Shown: positions 47,297 through 54,297 of the stretch, piece by piece | Layout of the letters: the number at the start of each line of letters is the position of its first letter | How positions within the stretch are numbered: the stretch's first letter is position 1 | NCBI GenBank assembly: GCA_947499155.1 | Contig: CANMND010000001.1 | Span: 558,001-622,000 of the forward strand | Length of the DNA stretch: 64,000 bases | DNA from: an uncultured Sphingomonadales bacterium | Lineage (GTDB): Bacteria; Pseudomonadota; Alphaproteobacteria; Sphingomonadales; Rhodothalassiaceae | Direction: 5' to 3' | Notes under the pieces: generated by a model | What the model saw: only the letters and a program-made list of their open reading frames with translations | Database searches by the model: none | Told to the model about the DNA's origin: nothing | Position numbers and translations under genes: made by a program

Positions 47297-47971
47297 TTAT
47301 GTGGAGTCCGGAGCAGCCTGCTTCCGCTGAGTGATCGAGTTCGAAATTTCCTGTCCGTTTTTCCCCAGATGCGTCTTCATGATAGCCAGCGCAGCCTTTA
47401 CATCCCGCTTTCGGGCGGCGCGGACAAATTCACGATGATCCTCAGCATCCCTGTCAGACACTTCCATATCCTCACGGCCAAAGCGCAGATGGTAGCGTTG
47501 GGCCGCATCAATCTGATCTGCTATCAATTTCAAAAGACGTGGGCCGGCTGCCGCATAAAGGGCCAGATGAAACTCGCGATGCCGCAACAACATGTCACCG
47601 GCCGGAGCCTGATTAAGCGCCAAGTGCGCCTTTTCAATATCAGTTATCTGTTCATCAGACAGATTAGGGAATGACCTTTTAACCCCTATTGCTTCCAGCG
47701 CCTCACGAATTTCAAACAGTTCAAGTGCATCATTTGCATCAAGATCTGCAACAACAGCACCACGATGCGGCCTTTGCTCCACCAGACCTTCTGCCTCCAA
47801 AAGGCGCATTGCCTCACGGACAGGCATACGGCTGACATTATAGAGCTCCGCAATCATGTCCTGCCGCACCGGCTCGCCAGCCACCAGCTCACCCCTGATG
47901 ATCGCTGTCCGCAATTCCTCAAACAGCCACTGGCTGGTTGTCTTTGGCCGGTCTGAATGTGCGTTCTGCAT
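47297..47971 (-). CDS. GntR-family regulator, FCD (FadR/VanR) subfamily
   Basis: A 224-residue regulator. The N-terminal winged HTH is SQWLFEELRTAIIRGELVAGEP and YNVSRMPVREAMRLLEAEGLVEQRPHRG. The C-terminal FCD helices include LFEIREALEAIGVKR, RHREFHLALYAAAGPRLLKLI and DAEDHREFVRAARKRDVKAAL, with Asp/His residues that may bind a metal. It is upstream of and co-oriented with the D-amino-acid locus. A TTGGATCCAA palindrome six bases before its ATG suggests autoregulation. No Shine-Dalgarno separate from that site is visible. Confidence 0.92.
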   Translation of the reverse strand: MQNAHSDRPKTTSQWLFEELRTAIIRGELVAGEPVRQDMIAELYNVSRMPVREAMRLLEAEGLVEQRPHRGAVVADLDANDALELFEIREALEAIGVKRSFPNLSDEQITDIEKAHLALNQAPAGDMLLRHREFHLALYAAAGPRLLKLIADQIDAAQRYHLRFGREDMEVSDRDAEDHREFVRAARKRDVKAALAIMKTHLGKNGQEISNSITQRKQAAPDST

Positions 47972-47977
47972 TGTATT

Positions 47978-47987
47978 TTGGATCCAA
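47978..47987. promoter_or_regulatory. GntR-type operator at its own gene
   Basis: TTGGATCCAA, identical to the core of the palindrome in the receptor promoter. It lies seven bases before the regulator's start codon, so occupancy would overlap the ribosome-binding region or early transcript. Confidence 0.6.
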
Positions 47988-48213
47988 CTTTAAAAAGTCA
48001 GATTGGGTCCGCCATCCCTCACTGTCAACCGCAAAGGATACTTTTCCGAAAGCCGCCCTTAGAAGCTGTATCTGCCAAGCAATTTATTGCGACCAAAGTG
48101 GAGCACGTTTCTTGCAGTGCATTCCCGGGGCTCACAGCTGGGCCAGATGCCGGGCTATAGTCTAATCTTTCAGCCTTCGTGTCATGACATTCAGTGATAG
48201 CCTATAAACACAA

Positions 48214-48243
48214 ATACCCCGACCGGGAAACCGGCCGGGGTAT
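48214..48243 (-). terminator. Terminator after the PEP-CTERM gene
   Basis: A 13-bp stem (48214-48226 with 48231-48243, one mismatch) around GAAA. Read on the minus strand it follows the PEP-CTERM stop by about 40 bases and leads into TTTGTGTTTAT. The sequence from here to the GntR gene (about 230 bases) shows no gene. Confidence 0.65.
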
Positions 48244-48279
48244 GCTTTTACAATCGCCCTTATTAAGAACAGGCAGTAA

Positions 48280-48975
48280 TCAGTCGTTACGGCGGCGGCG
48301 CATAATGCCAAGCCCGATCAAGGACAGACCAAATAACGCGAGAATGCCAGGCTCTGGCACTTCCACCGGATCATTGCCAACGGGCGAACCATCTCCGGTT
48401 GCTGCAGCAAGTAAATAGCTATTGGACATGCGGAAACCGAAAATAATGTCTGAACCTTCGTCGATACCACGAAACTCAAACTGATTTACACCACCTGGGG
48501 TGCTGATCGGCGCTTCGTCCTTCAAGTTAAAGCTGGAAATCACCAGTCCATCGGAATCAATGGTCTCGATGATCGGTGGCAAATATGAACTACCCAATGA
48601 CGCGTAGTTTAAATAAGCGCCAAAAGACGAAACCGGCGCATCAAAGCTGAACTGCATATATCCGGTTGGCGCGTCAACCGCTGCATAAACCGCGCTACCA
48701 CCGAAACTGCCGTTGTCATTAAGGTTATAGCTCCCCTGACCGAGGACCCCCCCCTTCCCAGAATTTGTATCTGACGATACAACGGTAAATGTTATGCCAC
48801 CGGGAATAGGCTTCGGACCAAAAGTAAAGTTGTAGCTTCCGGTTTCGTAAGCACTCAAATCCAAACGCAGGCCATTATAACCATCATCACTAGTCAAAAG
48901 TATTCCAGCATGGGCTGACGAAATCATTAATCCAAAGGACGCCAGCGCCCCTAAAAACAAACCACGTACCTTCAC
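48280..48975 (-). CDS. PEP-CTERM-anchored exported protein
   Basis: A 231-residue protein from GTG 48975, preceded by AAGGGGAG. The frame is open upstream, but only this start gives a clean signal peptide (VRGLFLGALASFGLMISSAHA). The C-terminus VPEPGILALFGLSLIGLGIMRRRR is a typical PEP-CTERM sorting signal: VPEP, a hydrophobic helix and an Arg cluster. Such proteins are processed by exosortase and usually go to the surface or exopolysaccharide. The middle is Gly/Ser/Asn-rich and beta-like, with no catalytic motif. No exosortase gene is in the window. Confidence 0.85.
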   Translation of the reverse strand: MKVRGLFLGALASFGLMISSAHAGILLTSDDGYNGLRLDLSAYETGSYNFTFGPKPIPGGITFTVVSSDTNSGKGGVLGQGSYNLNDNGSFGGSAVYAAVDAPTGYMQFSFDAPVSSFGAYLNYASLGSSYLPPIIETIDSDGLVISSFNLKDEAPISTPGGVNQFEFRGIDEGSDIIFGFRMSNSYLLAAATGDGSPVGNDPVEVPEPGILALFGLSLIGLGIMRRRRND

Positions 48976-49368
48976 ATCGAGCTCCCCTTCAATGGCAGTA
49001 ATTGCATGATCAGACGAATATTTCACATTACTATAATGCAATATGTGCGCCAATCATGTAACGCCTTGTAATTACAGGGGTTCTTCGATAAATTTTAAAT
49101 TTTACGAATGATACGCTGTCTGTTTGTAAAAATTACAGACAAGGCAATGAGAGCGTGACGTGAATTTCGCCCGACAAACGCTGCGACTTCCACCCTAGAC
49201 TGCTCTGGCGCTGTGACAAGGCCCAAACCTGTTCATTCCACAGGTTCAACTGTAAACTTTACAGACACCAGTTCGTATAATCAGTCGCCAGCATGCAAGA
49301 ACCAGAGCCTGCAAGATCAGCGTATTAGCCCACACACGCCGCTCTGTGCTTGGTGCGGGATTAAGACT
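48976..49368. other. Intergenic region with two small inverted repeats
   Basis: 393 bases without a convincing gene. GTCTGT (49118-49123) pairs with ACAGAC (49135-49140), and AACCTGT (49226-49232) with ACAGGTT (49240-49246). Neither has a T run. The second might form an RNA hairpin after the convergent-side transcripts. Otherwise I see nothing to name. Confidence 0.4.
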
Positions 49369-50460
49369 CTACGACTTAGGGTCACGAGACAACGCCTCAT
49401 CATCGGCATCGACTTTGGCGATCTTTTGCTCGGCCAATTCTTGATCATCCGGGTCTGCTTCCAGTTCCGTATGATCGATCTCAGCCCGTGGCTCGTGATG
49501 TAACAGGACATGGATCGGGAAATGGTCGGAGCCGATATGTCCCAATCGTGCAACCGAGACCACGCTAAAGTCGCCTGAACAAAACACATGATCCAATGGC
49601 CAGCGGAGAAAGGGATAGGACGCATGAAATGTGCTGTACATGCCACGCCCGATCCGAGGGTCGAGCAAGCCGCTGATTTTCTGAAACAGGCGGGTCGATG
49701 CGGACCAGGCAACATCGTTCAGGTCTCCCATGACCAGCACGGAGCCATCCGTTTCGGCCACCTCTTTCGCCACTACCAGCAATTCCGCATCGCGTTCAGC
49801 CGATGTTTCATTCTCGGTGGGGCTGGGAGGAGCGGGATGGATGCAATGGAGCCGGACCCGGTGCCCTGAGCGCATCACCACATCCACATGGATCGAGGGG
49901 ACGTCGTCCTCAACCAGAAACAGGATTTTTGGCTCGAACAGTTCGAGCCGTGAATAAAGATGCATTCCATACAGATTGTCGAGCGGGTGTTTGACACTGT
50001 GCGGGTAGTCTGAATCCAGCACATCCAGTTGGCTTTCCCACCATTTGTCTGTTTCAACGGCGAGGACAATATCGGGCTTGAGCGATTGGATCATGCGAAG
50101 CAGCGCGGCCGATTCCCGATTGGGCGTAAGTACATTTGTGACCAGAACACTGAGGGTGCGCTGCGTGTCCGTGTTTGAAGCTGGCTTTAGTTGCTTGGGC
50201 CAGACCGCTGTATAAGGGGCAATCCGAGCCAGTTGGAACAAAATACAAACCGCCAAAAGCGCAACAAGTACCCAGTCTTCAATGTCACGCCAGCCCGCAA
50301 CGGCAAGATACGCCAACAGGATAACCACTGTCAGAACAGTCACCTGCACACGCGGAAACTCAAAACCCCGGATCCACCAGGCATCATGCCGAAGCAGCGG
50401 CAGCAACGTCCACAGCACTGCAAAGACTGCAACAATCGCCACCAGCCAATGCAGTACCAT
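49369..50460 (-). CDS. Membrane-anchored endonuclease/exonuclease/phosphatase family protein
   Basis: A 363-residue protein with three N-terminal helices (MVLHWLVAIVAVFAVLWTLL, VLTVVILLAYLAVAGW, WVLVALLAVCILFQLARI) and a C-terminal EEP domain. Motifs are LVTNVLTPN, IVLAVETDKWWESQL (catalytic Glu), VMGDLNDVAWS (GDxN) and GHIGSDHFPIHV (SDH). EEP domains cut phosphodiester bonds in nucleic acids, lipids or inositol phosphates. With membrane helices first, the domain is probably periplasmic. Many bacterial genomes hold such proteins with unknown substrates. An acidic tail ends the chain. It is the last ordinary gene before the accessory region. Confidence 0.88.
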   Translation of the reverse strand: MVLHWLVAIVAVFAVLWTLLPLLRHDAWWIRGFEFPRVQVTVLTVVILLAYLAVAGWRDIEDWVLVALLAVCILFQLARIAPYTAVWPKQLKPASNTDTQRTLSVLVTNVLTPNRESAALLRMIQSLKPDIVLAVETDKWWESQLDVLDSDYPHSVKHPLDNLYGMHLYSRLELFEPKILFLVEDDVPSIHVDVVMRSGHRVRLHCIHPAPPSPTENETSAERDAELLVVAKEVAETDGSVLVMGDLNDVAWSASTRLFQKISGLLDPRIGRGMYSTFHASYPFLRWPLDHVFCSGDFSVVSVARLGHIGSDHFPIHVLLHHEPRAEIDHTELEADPDDQELAEQKIAKVDADDEALSRDPKS

Positions 50461-50475
50461 GGTTCCTACTCTGCT

Positions 50476-51684
50476 CTATTTTCCTTGTATCAGACTAGCA
50501 GTTTTGGGGTCATATTTATACGCGTCAATCGTCCTGTCCTTGATTTTCTCTACAAGCTCATCAATCACGAAAATCGGCACCAGGAACCACTCACGAGGTA
50601 TGACAGGGTGGCCAAAGCGGTCATTGATTTGGATATCAAGCTGGGCGCGTTCAAGGAAACGATGAATAAGCTTTTCGAGCTTGCTGCGATTGATGTTATA
50701 AAGTTTATAAGTGGCAACTATTTCAACGTCTGCCATCAGAAATGTCGGGTCTTTAGCCGCATTGGCAATTCGCTTTTTCACACTGCCGCCGGTCACGCCA
50801 ATTTTATGGAGTACGTCACGGTGTTCTTTTACCTGCGGATGCTCGGACTTGCTTTTGAGAACATATATTGTGCCGCTTTCCAAATCTTCCTCTTCTTGTT
50901 CATGACCGAACAATGGCCCGGCTGACGGTTCAGAAACTTGCCGGCTCGTTTCATCTCTATAGATAGCTCTCTGCATGGAACGGAGGAGCAAGTTACTTTC
51001 GGTGGCGTTAGAGTAGATCACCCGAAGTCGTGCATCGGATTGGCCATTTGGCGCTTTAAAAAGTTCTCCAACCTCTGCGACATAAGCAATTTGGCCACCC
51101 AGAATAAAAAACTGGCCTTGAGCTATGTCCGTTTTCAAAAACCCAGCATCCTTGCGGATTTGGCTCGTAATCCGAACTCCTTCATTCAGTTCAGCTTGAA
51201 CCGCTTGAAACAATGGCTTGAACTGCTCAAAGTCCTCGCATTTCTCGCGATTGGCAATCTCCTCGGCAGCCCGTTTTTCAGCAGTCGGTCGAACGTGACG
51301 TAATTCAGTTATAGATGATGTCTCTTTTTCCACACCCAGCGCCCGAAGCAGAGCTTCATCATCAAGCTCATTGACATCAAGCTCATCCGTGGACACTTCG
51401 TTCGCCAGAAGACCTTGATGATCTAGTGGTTCAACAAGCGTTCGGCATTCCTCCTGCGTTCGAATACGGTCCAGCCGGACGGCGTAGAGACGCTCGAATA
51501 TATCGCATTCTTCGCGGTGCGATGGGATGCGTCCATGCTCCTCCACGAAGCGTTGGATTTCTTCAAAACCTGCGATAATACGCTCTTGGCGGGGTGTACG
51601 CGTCGCCTTTTTCTTGACCTCAACCTCTACACCCAGTGCGGCAAGAAGTGCATCATCTTCTTGTGTGAACTGTGACTTAGGCAT
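50476..51684 (-). CDS. GIY-YIG nuclease family protein (T5orf172-like)
   Basis: A 402-residue protein and the last gene of the overlapping defence-like operon. The C-terminal third carries a GIY-YIG core: IYVLK (residues 273-277), HKIGVTGGSVKKRI (293-306, with the catalytic-type Arg305) and SKLEKLIHRFL with Glu337. This matches the T5orf172/Mug113 group. The N-terminal half is unassigned and contains a repeated motif: DDALLAALGVEVE near residue 10 and DDEALLRALGVEKE near 108. The start overlaps the helicase stop by 8 bases. It is probably the DNA-cutting component. That is inference. Confidence 0.8.
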   Translation of the reverse strand: MPKSQFTQEDDALLAALGVEVEVKKKATRTPRQERIIAGFEEIQRFVEEHGRIPSHREECDIFERLYAVRLDRIRTQEECRTLVEPLDHQGLLANEVSTDELDVNELDDEALLRALGVEKETSSITELRHVRPTAEKRAAEEIANREKCEDFEQFKPLFQAVQAELNEGVRITSQIRKDAGFLKTDIAQGQFFILGGQIAYVAEVGELFKAPNGQSDARLRVIYSNATESNLLLRSMQRAIYRDETSRQVSEPSAGPLFGHEQEEEDLESGTIYVLKSKSEHPQVKEHRDVLHKIGVTGGSVKKRIANAAKDPTFLMADVEIVATYKLYNINRSKLEKLIHRFLERAQLDIQINDRFGHPVIPREWFLVPIFVIDELVEKIKDRTIDAYKYDPKTASLIQGK

Positions 51685-53728
51685 TGACCGCCTCGTCTCT
51701 CATTCTTGACAAATAGGCCACGCCTTCAGCCATACGCTTTTCCCACGCATCAGCAGCATCGAGCGCAGGTCTACGCCCCCGTTCTTGCTTGAATTTAAGG
51801 GCACGCTTTGCCAGATCGCGCGCTTCCTCTGGGGTCAGGTTGACACGCCTGGCTGCAATGACTTCCCCTACCTGCTTCAGAATTTCCGCAGACATTGTTT
51901 TTGCCAGGATGGCATAAGCCTGCCCAAACGGGTTGATGCGGTCAATCAGGTCAATGTCCAGTTCACGCACATCCATTGCAAACTTGCGTACACCTTCGAT
52001 CAGCGCTGTGTTGCCGCCCAGTTCATCCTTAATACCTGAATTAGCGAACTCTTTGGCTTTCTGGGTGAGGTTCAAGGCTGCAATCGCATGTTGGCGGATT
52101 GACTCATGGTCTTCCTCATCAAGCTCAGGATAACGGTCTTTGACGATCTTACCCATTCGCACCTGGGTCAACTCTTCTGGCACCATTTCTTCATCAAACA
52201 AGCCTCGCTCAAGGGCAGTTTTATCCTGCACAAAGGCGGTAATCACCTCGTTCAGGTCTTCCTGCACAATGCGCTGGGCATCATTACTTTTCGGTTCTGC
52301 CAGGCCTTTAATTTCAATCTGGAACTGACCCGTCTCTTCATTAAAGCCGACGTTTTCCTTGTTCGGGTCATACCCCCCTTCGCCATAGTCAAACCCTTCC
52401 ACAGGGCCGCTTGCAGCATTTTTGGGTGTGAAGTTGAATTTGGGTGCCAGCACTTGTTCCATCAGCAAGCTGGCTGCAATGGCCTTCAGTGTGTCGTTCA
52501 CCGCATCTGTCACTGCTTCTTCTGAGGCATCAGGCTCAGCAATCAGGTTGGTGAAGCGGGCATGGGTTTTGCCCGCTGCATCGCGAGTTGCGCGGCCAAT
52601 AATCTGGATGATTTCTGTCAGGCTGGCGCGGTAACCGATGGTCAGCGCGTGTTCACACCAAATCCAGTCAAAGCCCTCCTTGGCCATACCAAGGGCGATA
52701 ATAATATCCACATGGTCACGGTTATTCTTTTCTTCTGGCCGTTTCAGCGCCGCCGAAACTTTATCGCGCTTGGCGGGGTCATCATCTACCAGGTCAGCAA
52801 TCCGCAATATTTTGCCATCCTCGCGGGCAACCAGGTGAAAACCTGTATCTGGATCAATGCCTTTCCATTCGCCTAGCTCTTCAATGATATGCTCAACTTC
52901 CTTGTGCTTATCCTTGGTGCTTTCGCGGCTGTTTACATTGGGGATATGGATAATGGTTTTCTCATTCGGGTCCAGCACTTCCAAAATGCTGTCAGCATAT
53001 GAGCCTGCATAGAAATAATAGCCAATATCGAGGCGCTTCAGGTGCTCATACCCATTAAGCTGCTCATAGTAAGTATATGTGACTGTATCAAAATTAGCTT
53101 CGTCCTCTGGGTTCAGCACCGCAACAGCATCCCCGCGAAAGTATGAGCCTGTCATGGCCACAATATGCACTTTGTCACGGGCAATAAACTGGCCCAGATG
53201 CGCCCCCAGTTTGTTATCGGGGTTGGCTGATACATGGTGAAATTCATCAACCGCAATCAGGCAATTATCAAACGCTTCAACACCGTATCGGTCCACCGCA
53301 AAGCGGAATGTTGAATGGGTGCAAACCAGCACCTGATCTTCACTGTCCAGAAATGCCTTAACCGAGTTGACCTTGCCGCCATCTTCCCCTGGGGCATTGC
53401 ACAGGTTCCATTTAGGCTCCACCTTCCAATCCCAGTAAAAACCGAACTTGGTCAGCGGCTCATCATTAAAGCTGGAACCGATAGATTTTTCTGGCACCAC
53501 AACAATCGCCTTATCCACCCCTTGGTTATTCAGTTTATCAAGCGCAATGAACATCAAGGCACGGCTTTTGCCTGAAGCCGGTGGTGATTTAATCAGCAGA
53601 TATTGCTCGCCACGCTTCTCATAGGCGCGTTCCTGCATGACGCGCATACCCAGCTCGTTAGATTTTTTAGCGTTGCCATTGGTGGCGTAATTCACCGAAA
53701 CTGATGGGACCGATTTAGTTGCTGTCAT
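51677..53728 (-). CDS. DEAD/DEAH-box helicase of the methyltransferase operon
   Basis: A 683-residue superfamily 2 helicase. Motif I is SPPASGKSRAL (Lys54), motif II VDEFHH (161-165, a DEFH variant), motif III AMTGSYF, motif VI QIIGRATRDAAGK (375-387). IIALGMAKEGFDWIWCEHAL before motif VI resembles restriction-type and UvrB-like helicases. The last 250 residues are helical and unassigned. It overlaps the TM-protein gene by 4 bases and the nuclease gene by 8. It likely moves along DNA as a restriction motor would. Confidence 0.88.
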   Translation of the reverse strand: MTATKSVPSVSVNYATNGNAKKSNELGMRVMQERAYEKRGEQYLLIKSPPASGKSRALMFIALDKLNNQGVDKAIVVVPEKSIGSSFNDEPLTKFGFYWDWKVEPKWNLCNAPGEDGGKVNSVKAFLDSEDQVLVCTHSTFRFAVDRYGVEAFDNCLIAVDEFHHVSANPDNKLGAHLGQFIARDKVHIVAMTGSYFRGDAVAVLNPEDEANFDTVTYTYYEQLNGYEHLKRLDIGYYFYAGSYADSILEVLDPNEKTIIHIPNVNSRESTKDKHKEVEHIIEELGEWKGIDPDTGFHLVAREDGKILRIADLVDDDPAKRDKVSAALKRPEEKNNRDHVDIIIALGMAKEGFDWIWCEHALTIGYRASLTEIIQIIGRATRDAAGKTHARFTNLIAEPDASEEAVTDAVNDTLKAIAASLLMEQVLAPKFNFTPKNAASGPVEGFDYGEGGYDPNKENVGFNEETGQFQIEIKGLAEPKSNDAQRIVQEDLNEVITAFVQDKTALERGLFDEEMVPEELTQVRMGKIVKDRYPELDEEDHESIRQHAIAALNLTQKAKEFANSGIKDELGGNTALIEGVRKFAMDVRELDIDLIDRINPFGQAYAILAKTMSAEILKQVGEVIAARRVNLTPEEARDLAKRALKFKQERGRRPALDAADAWEKRMAEGVAYLSRMRDEAVNA

Positions 53729-54297
53729 GAGGCATCCTTTATTGTTTTATTTGATATAAGTTTTTCTCTCTCCTCTGCGATCAGCAGCATGCCTACTAGA
53801 CTTCCTTCCTTTAGCTGTGAGTCATTGTGACCAAGATCTTTTCTAATCGCACGCAGCAGATCATCTACCACCAATAATGTTGCCGATGATTCTTTGTCGT
53901 TTGACAGTGTTGCGCTTTTGTTTTCAAAGTTATGCAAAGCTTCAATAACTTTTTGATCGCCCCAAACCATCAATTCTCGTTTAAATTCGATTAAGCGTTC
54001 CAACATTATTTCTTCTTTAAATTCTACTTTTTCCTTTGTGGCCTTCATAATATCAAAAATTAGCGTGATTAAGTGCATGTAAGCATTCTTTTTCTCTATG
54101 AAGTGGCGAGAGTTTATTTCGCGTCGACGGTTTGAATAATGGCTCCACATTCCAGCAATCATAACGGCTATTGCACCGATCACAGCAGCAGTAATACCTG
54201 GATCAGCTTCCAGCAGGCTTTGGATAAAAAGCCATCCAGCAAAGATTATTATACAAAGGAGAAGTAGCCCTAATATGGTGATAAAAGCTTTATTCAT
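53725..54297 (-). CDS. Two-TM protein of unknown function in the defence-like operon
   Basis: A 190-residue protein I do not recognise. Two N-terminal helices (ITILGLLLLCIIIFAGWLFI and ITAAVIGAIAVMIAGMW) are followed by a basic SNRRREI stretch and about 130 residues of charged, mostly helical cytoplasmic sequence. It overlaps both the methyltransferase and helicase genes by 4 bases, so it is an integral part of the operon. Its DNA is visibly richer in A and T than the genes on either side, so it may have been inserted into the operon later. A membrane sensor or effector role is possible. Confidence 0.7.
   Translation of the reverse strand: MNKAFITILGLLLLCIIIFAGWLFIQSLLEADPGITAAVIGAIAVMIAGMWSHYSNRRREINSRHFIEKKNAYMHLITLIFDIMKATKEKVEFKEEIMLERLIEFKRELMVWGDQKVIEALHNFENKSATLSNDKESSATLLVVDDLLRAIRKDLGHNDSQLKEGSLVGMLLIAEEREKLISNKTIKDAS

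Noticed and set aside
49226-49246. AACCTGT/ACAGGTT hairpin as a terminator or att site
   Set aside because: No T run follows, and I found no second copy that would make it an attachment-site repeat.
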